A program made the translations under genes and the position numbers. 64,000 bases of DNA from Blastochloris tepida (GTDB lineage: Bacteria > Pseudomonadota > Alphaproteobacteria > Rhizobiales > Xanthobacteraceae): the NCBI RefSeq assembly GCF_003966715.1, contig NZ_AP018907.1, forward strand, positions 174,001 to 238,000, read 5' to 3'. The notes beneath the pieces were generated by a model. It worked only from the letters and a program-made list of their open reading frames with translations, had not been told where the DNA came from and searched no databases. Below, piece by piece: positions 16,676 through 26,219 of this stretch (positions within the stretch are counted from its first letter, which is position 1; the number at the start of each line of letters is the position of its first letter).

Positions 16676-18019
16676 TCACCCCACCTTGCGGATCGCTCCG
16701 GCCAGGATGCCGGTGAGCCGGCCGATGGTGGCGTCGTCGACGATCAGCGGCGGCGACAGCGCGATGGTGTCGGCGGTGACGCGCACCATGGCGCCAGCCT
16801 CATAGGCCGCCACCATCACCTCATAGGCCCGCCGGCCGGGCGCGCCGGGGCGCGGGTCGAGGTCGATGCCGGCCGCGAGCCCGACGGTGCGGATGTCGAG
16901 AATGCCGGGCAGGGACTTCAGCGCCATCACCGCGTCGGCCCATCGCGGCTCCAGCGCGCGGGCGCGCTCGAACAGGCCCTCGTCGCGATAGAGGTCGAGC
17001 GCGGCGACGGCCGCCGCCGCCGCCAGCGGGTGGCCGGAATAGGTGTAGCCGTGCGGCAGCTCGATCGCGCCCTCCGGCCCCTGCATGAAGGCGTCGAACA
17101 CCGGCTTTCTCACAATCGCGCCGCCCATCGGCACGGTGCCGGAGTTCACCGCCTTGGCGAAGGTGAGGATGTCCGGCACCACGCCGTAGCGCTCGGCGGC
17201 GAAGGCAAAGCCCAGCCGGCCGAAGCCGGTGATCACCTCGTCGAATATGAGCAGTATCCCGTAACGATCGCAGATCGCCCGCAGCTTCTGCAGGTAGCCC
17301 TTGGGGGAGGGCAGCACGCCGGTCGAGCCGGCCATCGGCTCGACGATGACGGCGGCGATGGTCGAGGCGTCGTGCAGGCCGACGATGCGCTCCAACTCGT
17401 CGGCGAGGTGGGCGCCCCACTCCGGCTCGCCTTTCGTGAAAGCTTGCTGTTCGCGACTGTAGATTGTCGGCAGATGATCGACGCCGGTGAGCAATGTGCC
17501 ATACATCTTGCGGTTGCCGACGATGCCGCCGACCGAGATGCCGCCGAAGCCGACGCCGTGATAGCCGCGCTCGCGCCCGATCAGCCGGGTGCGGCCGCCC
17601 TTGCCGGTAACATTCTGATAGGCCAGCGCAATTTTGAGCGCGGTGTCGACCGCCTCCGATCCCGAATTGGCGAAGAACACGTGGTCGAGGTCGCCCGGCG
17701 CCAGGGCGGCGATGCGGCTTGCCGCCTCGAACGCCTTGGGATGGCCGAACTGGAAGGGCGGGGCATAGTCGAGCTCGCCGGCCTGGCGGCGGATCGCCTC
17801 GACGATCGGCGCGCGATTATGCCCGGCATTGCAACACCATAGGCCGGATGTGCCGTCGATGACGCGGCGGCCGTCGGTGGTAACATATTCCAATCCCTCG
17901 GCGCCGACGATCAGCCGCGGCGCCGCCTTGAACGCCCGGTTGGGCGTAAACGGCATCCAGAAGCTTTCGAGATCGTTGGGCGTTGGATTGGCGGCGGCGC
18001 GCGCGGACGGAGCGGTCAT
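16676..18019 (-). CDS. Class III aminotransferase, omega-amino acid--pyruvate type
   Basis: A 447-residue PLP transaminase. Signature segments: DGTSGLWCCNAGHNR, FFANSGSEAVDTALKIAL (phosphate cup), YHGVGFGGISVGG, PMAGSTGVLPSPKGYL, LIFDEVITGFGRLG with the cofactor Asp, and TFAKAVNSGTVPMGG with the Schiff-base lysine. This pattern is that of beta-alanine/omega-amino acid:pyruvate aminotransferases. It would transfer the amino group of an omega-amino acid or amine to pyruvate. The ATG at 18019 gives the usual N-terminus with LESFWMPFTPNR about 18 residues in. It diverges from a sigma-54 activator gene 242 bp away, which might regulate it. Confidence 0.85.
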   Translation of the reverse strand: MTAPSARAAANPTPNDLESFWMPFTPNRAFKAAPRLIVGAEGLEYVTTDGRRVIDGTSGLWCCNAGHNRAPIVEAIRRQAGELDYAPPFQFGHPKAFEAASRIAALAPGDLDHVFFANSGSEAVDTALKIALAYQNVTGKGGRTRLIGRERGYHGVGFGGISVGGIVGNRKMYGTLLTGVDHLPTIYSREQQAFTKGEPEWGAHLADELERIVGLHDASTIAAVIVEPMAGSTGVLPSPKGYLQKLRAICDRYGILLIFDEVITGFGRLGFAFAAERYGVVPDILTFAKAVNSGTVPMGGAIVRKPVFDAFMQGPEGAIELPHGYTYSGHPLAAAAAVAALDLYRDEGLFERARALEPRWADAVMALKSLPGILDIRTVGLAAGIDLDPRPGAPGRRAYEVMVAAYEAGAMVRVTADTIALSPPLIVDDATIGRLTGILAGAIRKVG

Positions 18020-18261
18020 CTCGGCTTTCCCTGTGCGGATGGTTCGGGCCACACTGGTCCTGCCGCCGGTGCCTGTCAAAGTACCATGGGGAAAGCACTG
18101 CGGGCGCAAACGCCGGCCCGGCTTCACAATTTCCTGGGCAATTTCCGGGAAGGCCGCAGTGCCAACGCTTTTTTTACCCTGTTGGGCGAAGGTTGCGCCA
18201 TGCGGAGCGGGGCATCCCGGCTGGCTCCGCGCAATCGTCCTGGTCGAGGGGTCGCCTGGAC

Positions 18262-19641
<1,380 letters not shown>

Positions 19642-19655
19642 GTTTTGGTTCTGGG

Positions 19656-19763
19656 GTCATCCCGGCCAAGCGGCGCCAGCCGCGCGAGCCGGGATCGCCT
19701 GCCGACGTGTGACCTTTTCCGGATGACGTTCCCGGGTCTCGCGTCGCTCGCCCGGGACGACGG
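19656..19763. repeat. REP-like palindromic element (family A)
   Basis: GTCATCCCGGCCAAGCGGCG...CGAGCCGGGATCG followed by a linker with CCTTTTCCGG and a second hairpin CCCGGGTCTCG...CGCTCGCCCGGG. Same two-hairpin plan as at 2821-2922. It separates two convergent genes and has no insertion sequence. Confidence 0.75.
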
Positions 19764-19783
19764 CCGCCCGCGACGCGCCCCTC

Positions 19784-20215
19784 TCAATTGCCGTTGATGC
19801 AGGCGTTGCCGAAGGCCGCCCGGTTCTTGGAGCCGTAGAGCCCGCCATATTGGTTGCAGCGGATGGCGCGGTCCTGGAACGTCTCGTTGGGCCGCACTTG
19901 GCCGGGCACCTCGATGCGCCCGCCATAGGGCGCACTCGGCATCGGCACGGTGGCGCTGCGGTTGTCGTAGCGCTGCGGCGGCGCCGCCTGGATGCGGGGC
20001 GTGGGGCGCTGGCGGCGCGCGTTCGCGCCGGTCTCGGGCACGTAGACCTTCAGCCCGGACGACGAGGTCGACGGCATCCGGGTGGTGGGGGCCGAGCCCA
20101 TGCTCGGCACATAGACCGGCGTCTGGGCGAGAGCCGGCGGCGGCGCGATGGCGAGGCCGGCCGGCATGGCCAAGCCGACCAGCATGGCAGTGAGGACGGC
20201 GGGTTTTGCGATCAT
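19784..20215 (-). CDS. Small exported protein of unknown function
   Basis: A 143-residue protein with a clear signal peptide (MIAKPAVLTAMLVGLAMPAG..., cleavage likely after ALAQ near residue 31). The mature part is rich in Pro, Ser and Thr, then ends in a more conserved block, VPGQVRPNETFQDRAIRCNQYGG...GNACINGN, with two cysteines that could form a disulfide. I do not recognise a named family. The C-terminal block resembles small periplasmic proteins found widely in Hyphomicrobiales. It converges with the sigma-54 activator gene and diverges from hisS. Confidence 0.65.
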   Translation of the reverse strand: MIAKPAVLTAMLVGLAMPAGLAIAPPPALAQTPVYVPSMGSAPTTRMPSTSSSGLKVYVPETGANARRQRPTPRIQAAPPQRYDNRSATVPMPSAPYGGRIEVPGQVRPNETFQDRAIRCNQYGGLYGSKNRAAFGNACINGN

Positions 20216-20433
20216 GGATCCAAGATAGTGTCGGCCGGCGCGGCCGCCAGCCCCCGCCCCGGGCCGCGACGCACCGTTCGCAAAACCGGTTTCCACTTTC
20301 GCGGAGAATGCGCTAGCACCCGGCCGAGCGTGTTTTCCGCCAGGGCCGAGCCGGTTTCGCGGCAGACGACGCGAGACTGCAAGCGTTGGAGCCCCGGTCC
20401 GGACCGGAGCGAGGCTCCGGACCCGAGAGAGCC

Positions 20434-21987
20434 ATGTCCGAATCGAAGTCCGAATCGAAGCCCGACAAGAAGCCCCACCGCGTGAGCGCCCGCCTGCCGC
20501 GCGGCTTTGCCGACCGCGGCCCGGCCGAGCTTGCCGCCACCCGCGACATGCTGGACACCATCCGCAAGGTCTATGAGCGCTACGGCTTCGAGGCGGTCGA
20601 GACCCCGGCGTTCGAATACACCGACGCGCTGGGCAAGTTCCTGCCCGATCAGGACCGGCCGAACGAGGGCGTCTTTTCGCTGCAGGACGACGACGAGCAG
20701 TGGCTCAGCTTGCGCTACGACCTGACGGCGCCGCTGGCGCGCTTTGTCGCGGAGAATTTCGACCGGCTGCCCAAGCCCTACCGCAGCTATCGGGCGGGCT
20801 GGGTGTTCCGCAACGAGAAGCCGGGGCCGGGCCGCTTCCGCCAGTTCATGCAGTTCGACGCCGACACGGTGGGGTCGGGCTCGGTCGCGGCCGATGCCGA
20901 GATCTGCATGATGGCCGCCGACACGCTGGAGGCGCTGGGCATCGCGCGCGGCGACTATGTGATCAAGGTCAACAACCGCAAGGTTCTCGACGGGGTGATG
21001 GAGGCGATCGGCCTCGCCGGCGACGAGAATGCCGGGCGGCGGCTGACGGTGCTGCGGGCGATCGACAAGCTGGACCGACTGGGCGTCGAGGGCGTGCGGT
21101 TGCTGCTGGGGCCGGGCCGTAAGGACGACAGCGGAGATTTCACAAAAGGAGCGGGGCTGAATGAGGAGCAGGTTCAGCGGTTGCTGCTTTTCACAGGGTG
21201 GGGTGAGCCTACTGGCGCAGAACGTGCCGTATCTGTGAACAAGCTTCGGCTGGACAGCTTTGAGAGGGCGGTTGGAGAATCTTCATCTGGTCTCGCGGGA
21301 CACGCTGAGCTCGTTGAGCTTCGCGAATATTGCAAATGCTCCGGCTACGATGATCGAATTATTATAGATCCCTCCGTCGTCCGCGGGCTGGAATACTACA
21401 CCGGCCCGGTGTTCGAGGCCGAGCTGACCTTCGAGATCCCCGGCGATGACGGCAAGCCGGTGCGCTTCGGCTCGGTCGGCGGCGGCGGGCGCTATGACGG
21501 GCTGGTCTCGCGCTTCCGCGGCGAGAAGGTGCCGGCCACCGGCTTCTCGATCGGCGTCTCCCGCCTCGCCGCAGCACTTCAGAAGCTCGGCAAGCTGGCC
21601 TCCGCCGAGCCGGTCGGCCCCGTCGTGGTGGTGCCGCGCACCGCGGCGCTGGCGCCGCACTGCATGCGGCTGGTGCAACAGCTTCGCGACGACGAGAGCT
21701 TGCGCGCGCTGCCCGGCTTCGCCGCCGAAATGTATCTCGGCGGCGGCTCGTTCAAGGGCGGCCTGCGCTATGCCGACAAGCGGCGCTGCGTCGTCGCCAT
21801 CATGATCGGCGAGAGCGAGATTGAGGCCGGCAAGGCGGTGGTGAAGGACCTGATCGAGGGCACCGAGCAGGCCAAGGCGATCGAGACCAACGCCGAATAC
21901 CGCGCCCAGCGCCTCGCCCAGTTCGAGGCCACCGAGGCCGAGCTTCCGGCCGCGATCCGCGAGATCCTGGCGCGGCATTCGGCTTGA
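20434..21987 (+). CDS. hisS: Histidyl-tRNA synthetase
   Basis: A 517-residue class II synthetase that charges tRNA-His. Motif 1 to 3 regions and the histidine-specific signatures are visible: [81 protein letters not shown] and a C-terminal anticodon-binding domain. The ATG at 20434 gives the standard alphaproteobacterial N-terminus. The stretch 21133-21375, between motif 2 and RGLEYYTG, uses many codons (ACA, AAA, GGA, ATA, TCA, AGG, CCT) that are rare in the rest of the gene, suggesting a recombined internal segment. The reading frame stays open across it and the protein looks functional. Confidence 0.95.
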   Translation: MSESKSESKPDKKPHRVSARLPRGFADRGPAELAATRDMLDTIRKVYERYGFEAVETPAFEYTDALGKFLPDQDRPNEGVFSLQDDDEQWLSLRYDLTAPLARFVAENFDRLPKPYRSYRAGWVFRNEKPGPGRFRQFMQFDADTVGSGSVAADAEICMMAADTLEALGIARGDYVIKVNNRKVLDGVMEAIGLAGDENAGRRLTVLRAIDKLDRLGVEGVRLLLGPGRKDDSGDFTKGAGLNEEQVQRLLLFTGWGEPTGAERAVSVNKLRLDSFERAVGESSSGLAGHAELVELREYCKCSGYDDRIIIDPSVVRGLEYYTGPVFEAELTFEIPGDDGKPVRFGSVGGGGRYDGLVSRFRGEKVPATGFSIGVSRLAAALQKLGKLASAEPVGPVVVVPRTAALAPHCMRLVQQLRDDESLRALPGFAAEMYLGGGSFKGGLRYADKRRCVVAIMIGESEIEAGKAVVKDLIEGTEQAKAIETNAEYRAQRLAQFEATEAELPAAIREILARHSA

Positions 21988-22009
21988 TGCGCGTTGCCGG
22001 GCTGTCGTC

Positions 22010-22149
22010 CCGGGCAAGGGCGCAAAGCGCCCGCGACCCGGGACCGTTTTCCGTTTCGCGTCGTCCCGGACGGCGCGGGATGCGCAGCATCCGGCGCCGA
22101 GCCGGGACCGTTTTCCGGAAGGGGGCCTTTTCCTGCGGACGATCCCGGG
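22010..22149. repeat. REP-like elements (family A), left flank of IS110 copy 1
   Basis: A run of two REP-like units after hisS: GTCGTCCCGGGCAAGGGCGC...GACCCGGGACCG, then GCGCCGAGCCGGGACCG-TTTTCCGGAAGG and CCTTTTCCTGCGGACGATCC, ending in CCCGG where the insertion sequence begins. The interrupted hairpin resumes at 23304 on the other side of the element. Confidence 0.75.
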
Positions 22150-22151
22150 TT

Positions 22152-22329
22152 GGAACGGCGAACTGTGCTTTGATGGGTGCACCGGCTCGGGGTGGCCACC
22201 CCGAGCCGGTGCGGGCGGCACGCCGTGTCCCGGGTGAGCCTTCGAGGCCGTCGCGAGCAGAAGCGGCCGTCCGTCCCAAGCCAACCCGAACAGTTGCACG
22301 GGGCTTTTGACCCCGCTTCCAAGCCTGGG
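22152..22329 (+). ncRNA. Candidate bridge-RNA region of IS110 copy 1
   Basis: The 178-bp non-coding left end of the element contains a 34-bp perfect palindrome (22179-22212; arms of 17 bases beginning GCACCGGCTCGGG) and then a conserved stretch up to the transposase start. In IS110-group elements such as IS621 the 5' non-coding end encodes a structured RNA that base-pairs with donor and target DNA. The position, size and structure fit; the call is inference and no loop-target pairing has been computed. Confidence 0.5.
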
Positions 22330-23298
22330 ATGCTTGCCATGCTGCCACACCCGACGCCGCTTGCCACCCACCTTGTGGGCATCGATGTCTCCAAGGACTG
22401 GCTCGACATCGCCTTCGACGACACCAAGGTCGAGCGCGTCGATAACACCCCCGCGGCTCTCCAGCGCTTGGCCAGGCGCCTGGTGAAGGCCGGGCTCACC
22501 ACCGCCGGCCTGGAGCCGACCGGCGGCTATGAACGCCTGGCGGTCGCGGTGCTGCGCGAGGCCGGCCTCACCGTGCTGCAGGTCGACAGCTGGCGCTGCC
22601 GCCAGTTCGCCAAGGCCTGCGGCCAGCGCGCCAAGAGCGATCCGCTCGACGCCCGCATCATCCGCGCCTTCATGCTGCATCACCCCTGCCGGCCGTTCCC
22701 GGAGCCCTCGCAAGCGCAGAGCGACCTGACCGCCTGGGTGCGCGAAATCACCCGCGCCGAGGCCGACATCCGCCGCCTCGAGAACCGCAAGGCCCACCCC
22801 ACCCTGGCGGCCATCACCGCCCGGCTCGATGCCGAAATCGCCGCCCTGCGCGAGACCGTCGCCGCGGCCGAACAGGCCATCGAGGCGTTGATCGCCGCCG
22901 ATCCGGCGATGGACGCCAAGGCCAAGATCATCACCTCGGTGCCGGGGATCGCCAACAAGACGGCCCGCGTCCTGCTCGCAGAAGCTCCCGAACTCGGCCG
23001 GTTCACCCCCCGCCAAGCCGGTGCCATCGGCGGCTGCGCACCCTATCGCAACGACAGCGGCAAAGCGCGGCGGCCGGCCCATATCGAGGCCGGACGCCGC
23101 GCGCTCAAGCGCGCCTGCTATCTCGCCGCCTTCGCCGCCATCCACTGGAACCCGTGGGCCAAACAGCTCTACGCCGACCTCAAAGCCCGCGGAAAACCCG
23201 CTAAGGTCGCCCTCATCGCCATCGCCAGAAAGCTCCTGACCATCCTCAACGCCATGATTCGAGACAACAAACCCTGGCGAGACCCCAAAACCGCATGA
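22330..23298 (+). CDS. IS110-family transposase (DEDD recombinase), copy 1
   Basis: A 322-residue transposase with the N-terminal RuvC-like DEDD domain (GIDVSKDWLDIAF with the first Asp, GLEPTGGYERL with Glu, KSDPLDARIIRAF with the two last Asp) and the C-terminal transposase_20 domain (SVPGIANKTARVLLAEAPELG, GGCAPYRNDSGKARRP with the conserved serine region). All catalytic residues are present. The ATG at 22330 is taken; a second ATG three codons later is equally possible. The protein differs from copy 2 only by A/V and L/F changes near the N-terminus. The antisense frame is open over its length but is not a gene. Confidence 0.92.
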   Translation: MLAMLPHPTPLATHLVGIDVSKDWLDIAFDDTKVERVDNTPAALQRLARRLVKAGLTTAGLEPTGGYERLAVAVLREAGLTVLQVDSWRCRQFAKACGQRAKSDPLDARIIRAFMLHHPCRPFPEPSQAQSDLTAWVREITRAEADIRRLENRKAHPTLAAITARLDAEIAALRETVAAAEQAIEALIAADPAMDAKAKIITSVPGIANKTARVLLAEAPELGRFTPRQAGAIGGCAPYRNDSGKARRPAHIEAGRRALKRACYLAAFAAIHWNPWAKQLYADLKARGKPAKVALIAIARKLLTILNAMIRDNKPWRDPKTA

Positions 23299-23303
23299 CA
23301 GTT

Positions 23304-23427
23304 GCTCTTCGCTTCGCTCCGCCCGGGATGACGAGGCACGGAGAAGGGCGATCCCGGCTTTCGCTTTCGCTCGGCCGGGATGACGAGGCACGGAGAAGGG
23401 CGACCCCGGGCCACGATCTCGCTCGCT
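23304..23427. repeat. REP-like elements (family A), right flank of IS110 copy 1
   Basis: The interrupted REP resumes as GCTTCGCTCC-GCCCGGGATGACGAGG. Then comes a direct repeat of GATGACGAGGCACGGAGAAG around another hairpin, CGATCCCGGC...GGCCGGGATGACG. The repeat cluster ends before the HAD hydrolase gene. Confidence 0.7.
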
Positions 23428-23540
23428 CATGACGGCCATTCCGCGCGCCGCCATTTGCGGCGGCGCGCGTTCGGCCTATGTGTTCGCCCGCCGAGTCGCC
23501 CCATCCGCCAATCGTCCTCGTTCCAACCTCACGGCCCCCC

Positions 23541-24416
23541 ATGCTCACAACCTCCCTGCCGCCGATGATCGCCGGCCTGTCGGCGCTGGCCGGCCGCTAT
23601 GACGTGCTGCTCTGCGACGTGTGGGGGGTGATCCATGACGGCGCCGCGGCCCACGCGCCGGCCTGCGAGGCGCTGCAACGCTTCCGCGCGGGCGGCGGCA
23701 CCGTGGTGCTGGTCTCCAATGCGCCGCGGCCGGGCCGGGCGGTGATGCCGCAGCTTGCCGGCTATGGCGTGCCGGACGGGACGTTCGACGCCATCGTCGC
23801 CTCGGGCGACGTGTCGCGCGCGGTGCTGGCGGCGCGGCCGGGCGTGCGGGTGTTCCATATCGGGCCGGACCGCGACCTGCCGCTGTTCGAGGGGCTCGAC
23901 GCAAGGCGGGTGCCGCTCGACGAGGCCGAGCTGGTGCTGTGCACCGGGCCGTGGAACGACGAGGTCGAGACGCCCGAGGACTACCGGGCGCTGCTGCAGG
24001 ACGTGCTCGCGCGCCGGCTGATGATGGTGTGCGGCAACCCGGACGTGGTGGTGGAGCGCGGCGGCCGGCTGATCTATTGCGCCGGCGCCATCGCCGATCT
24101 CTACGCCGCTATGGACGGCGAGGTGCTCTATGCCGGCAAGCCGCACCCGCCGATCTATCGGCAGGCGCTGGCCGCGGCCGAGGCGCTGCGCGGCGCGCCG
24201 GTCGATCCGGCCCGCGTGCTGGCGATCGGCGACTCGGTGCGCACCGACCTTGCCGGCGCGGCGGCGCAGGGGCTCGACTGCCTGTTCATCCTGGCCGGCA
24301 TCCATGCCGGCGAGATCGGCGACCCCGCCACCCGCGAAGGGGCGGCGGCGCTGGCGACGCTGTTCTCGGCGGCGCTGGTGCAGCCGGTGGCGACGATGCA
24401 CCATCTGGCGTGGTGA
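23541..24416 (+). CDS. TIGR01459-type HAD-superfamily hydrolase
   Basis: A 291-residue HAD-like hydrolase of the class IIA (NagD-like) type. Motif I is DVLLCDVWGVIHDG with nucleophile and acid/base Asp positions DxW; motif II is VVLVSNAPRP; the cap region follows; motif III is GKPHPPIY; motif IV is AIGDSVRTDLAGA. TIGR01459 proteins are conserved in alphaproteobacteria near ribF and ileS, as here, but the substrate is not established; phosphosugars or nucleotides are typical of the class. The ATG at 23541 is chosen from the conserved N-terminus. Confidence 0.85.
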   Translation: MLTTSLPPMIAGLSALAGRYDVLLCDVWGVIHDGAAAHAPACEALQRFRAGGGTVVLVSNAPRPGRAVMPQLAGYGVPDGTFDAIVASGDVSRAVLAARPGVRVFHIGPDRDLPLFEGLDARRVPLDEAELVLCTGPWNDEVETPEDYRALLQDVLARRLMMVCGNPDVVVERGGRLIYCAGAIADLYAAMDGEVLYAGKPHPPIYRQALAAAEALRGAPVDPARVLAIGDSVRTDLAGAAAQGLDCLFILAGIHAGEIGDPATREGAAALATLFSAALVQPVATMHHLAW

Positions 24417-24442
24417 GGCCGGGAAACCGTATCAGTTTGCCA

Positions 24443-24520
24443 CCGGAAACCCGACCCGCCGGCGAGGAAAACGCCTCGCCGCCGGGAGCCGTCGGGGTGC
24501 GGTTGACCCGGACACTCTCG
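24443..24520. repeat. Intergenic repeat, family C copy 1
   Basis: CCGGAAACCCGAC...GGCGAGGAAAACGCCTCGCC...CCGGACACTC. The inner hairpin GGCGAGG-AAAA-CGCCTCGCC is strong. The reverse complement of this stretch recurs at 59550-59632. It shares CCGGAAAC with family B, so the two may be related. Confidence 0.65.
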
Positions 24521-24549
24521 GTTTCGACGACGCGCGCCGGGGCGTTCTG

Positions 24550-24674
24550 CCCCCCACCCCCGACCCCTCCCCACCATTCACTGCGTTCATGGGGGGAGGG
24601 GAGAAGCGGCGCGCCCCCTTCTCCCCTCCCCCCGCGAGCTTTGCGAGCGGTGGGGAGGGGTCGGGGGTGGGGGG
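24550..24674. repeat. Nested inverted-repeat element between HAD gene and cheZ
   Basis: An outer perfect 26-bp inverted repeat (24550-24575 and 24649-24674, starting CCCCCCACCCCCGACCCC) encloses an inner perfect 16-bp inverted repeat (24591-24606 and 24618-24633, GGGGGGAGGGGAGAAG) and a smaller stem near GCGAGCTTTGCGAGC. Folded, the single strand gives a cruciform with branches. It lies between two convergent genes and may serve as a bidirectional transcription barrier. Such C/G-tract elements occur in other alphaproteobacterial intergenic regions. Confidence 0.8.
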
Positions 24675-24691
24675 CTTCGGACGCTTCCTGT

Positions 24692-25591
24692 TCAGGCGAA
24701 CAGCTTGTCGATATCGTCCTGGCTGGCCTTGTCCTCGGCCGCGTCCGGCGCGGTCGGCGGCGCCTTGACCGGCGCGGCGGCGACGGCGGGCTTGGGCGCA
24801 GCGGCGGGCTTGGGCGCGGCGGCGGGTTTGGGCGCGGGCGCAGGGGCGGCGGCGGCCTTTGCCGGGGCGGGCTGGGCCGGTTTGGCTGCGGGCTGGGCCG
24901 GCGTGCCGCTCAGCATGCTGTCGACGTCCGACTGGCTGACGCCCTGGCCGGCGAGCTGCGGCCCGTGCAGCAGCAGCTTCTCGGCGCGGGCGGCCTTGGC
25001 CGCCTCCTCGGCGGTGGCGAAGCCGCGGGCGTCGCGGGTGCGGGTGGCGGCGGCGAAGCGGCCGACGCGGGTCTCGATCGCCTTCAGCGTCTGCACCACC
25101 TTGGCGACGCGCTGGCCGGTGATGTCCTGGAACGAGCAGGCCTCGAACACCGCCATCATGCGCTCGTCGACGAACGCCTTGTAGGCGTCGGGGTCGGAGG
25201 CGTCCGCGGCCATGATCTCCTCGGCCGCGGTCATGATGGTGTTGGTGGCGGCTTCCGTCGCCTTGACGATGGCGTCGAGCTCCTGGCCGGCCGCGGGGAT
25301 GCGCGTTTCCTTCAGGTCGTGAACCTGCAGCGCACCGATCTCCTCCTTCATCGACTGGATGTATTCGGCGATCTCGCGCAGCTCGCGATAGACCGCCTTG
25401 TCCAGCGTCAGGAAGAATGCCTGCAGAGATTCGGCCGTGATCTCGGCGAGGGCCACAACGTCCGAGAGGGACACTTCAACCCCCTTCTTGTCTCTGAGGA
25501 AACCGACGATACGCTCAAGGTGCTCCGTCTGGTAGGCGCTCACGGAACTTACTCCCCGGGACGGCCCGTCCTGGACCGCCATCGCTGTCAT
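24692..25591 (-). CDS. cheZ: Chemotaxis protein phosphatase CheZ
   Basis: A 299-residue CheZ, which dephosphorylates CheY-P. The catalytic helix ACSFQDITGQRV holds Asp156 and Gln160, equivalent to the essential Asp/Gln pair of the family. A long helical hairpin precedes it. The C-terminal third is an Ala/Pro/Lys-rich linker (repeats of APKPAA) flanked by two short peptides, SQSDVDSML (219-227) and SQDDIDKLF (290-298); the last one corresponds to the usual C-terminal CheY-binding helix. Both resemble the FliM N-terminal CheY-binding peptide. The gene follows cheY after 33 bp. The start at 25591 has no strong ribosome site; another ATG lies three codons later. Confidence 0.88.
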   Translation of the reverse strand: MTAMAVQDGPSRGVSSVSAYQTEHLERIVGFLRDKKGVEVSLSDVVALAEITAESLQAFFLTLDKAVYRELREIAEYIQSMKEEIGALQVHDLKETRIPAAGQELDAIVKATEAATNTIMTAAEEIMAADASDPDAYKAFVDERMMAVFEACSFQDITGQRVAKVVQTLKAIETRVGRFAAATRTRDARGFATAEEAAKAARAEKLLLHGPQLAGQGVSQSDVDSMLSGTPAQPAAKPAQPAPAKAAAAPAPAPKPAAAPKPAAAPKPAVAAAPVKAPPTAPDAAEDKASQDDIDKLFA

Positions 25592-25624
25592 CGCTTCGTG
25601 TTCTTGGTGTTTTCTTGAAAACCG

Positions 25625-26008
25625 TCAGTCCGCGAAGACGGCCTCGATCTTGGTCTTGAGCGTCTGCGCGTTGAACGGCTTGACGATGTAGTTGTTGACG
25701 CCGGCCTTCTTGGCGGCGATCACGTTCTCGGTCTTGGACTCGGCGGTGACCATGATGAAGGGCGTCTTGGCCAGCGACGGATCGCCGCGGACCTCCTTCA
25801 GAAGCTCGTATCCGGTCATCGGCTCCATGTTCCAGTCGGAGATCACGAGGCCGTAGCGCTTCTCGCGCAGCTTGCCGAGCGCAGCAGAACCGTCGGCGGC
25901 GTCATCGATATCCTCGAAGCCGAGCTGCTTCAGAAGATTACGAATGATGCGCACCATCGTGCTGTAATCGTCGACAACCAAGATGGGCATCGAAAGGTCG
26001 ACAGCCAT
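25625..26008 (-). CDS. cheY: Chemotaxis response regulator CheY
   Basis: A 127-residue single-domain receiver. All phosphorylation residues are present: D13 and D14 in VVDDYS, D58 in VISDWNM, T88 in MVTAE and K110 in VKPF. The sequence ISDWNMEPMTGYELLK and Y108 in NYIVKPF are CheY-like. Phospho-CheY binds the flagellar switch. CGGAG lies eight bases before the ATG. It is directly upstream of cheZ on the same strand, making a CheY-CheZ signalling and termination unit; no CheA gene is in the window, so the kinase is encoded elsewhere. Confidence 0.93.
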   Translation of the reverse strand: MAVDLSMPILVVDDYSTMVRIIRNLLKQLGFEDIDDAADGSAALGKLREKRYGLVISDWNMEPMTGYELLKEVRGDPSLAKTPFIMVTAESKTENVIAAKKAGVNNYIVKPFNAQTLKTKIEAVFAD

Positions 26009-26219
26009 TTCTTCTACTCCGTCGGCATTCTGGCGGCGTTGCGCCTATTATGGACTAATCCGGCAGAGTCTCCCTCTGTCCGAACGTCCCCCTGTACTTG
26101 GGCAATTTAGCGAAGAGCTTTGAACATCCGGTTAATCGCCCGGAGCGATGGCCGCGACCTTCGGCGTATTGCGGTGCAGCACGAAGTTCAGCATCCTGAT
26201 ACCAAACACGGAGGCCGAA

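Larger units (their letters stand above)
22150..23303 (+). mobile_element. IS110-family insertion sequence, copy 1
   Basis: About 1.15 kb, with a single transposase gene and about 180 bp of non-coding sequence before it. Identity with copy 2 extends from 22133 to 23307, and the extra bases belong to the flanking REP. GTT is present at both junctions (22149-22151 and 23301-23303), so the exact edge is ambiguous by three bases; no terminal inverted repeats are seen, as is usual for IS110. Joining the flanks restores a REP hairpin, CCCGG-GTTGCTC...GCCCGGG, so the element entered the loop of a REP. The intact open frame and near-identity of the two copies point to recent movement. Confidence 0.85.

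Noticed and set aside
21283-23454. Minus-strand open frame across hisS end, REP and IS110 copy 1
   Set aside because: Antisense to two clear genes, and a near-identical frame appears at IS copy 2, as expected for a shadow of the transposase.
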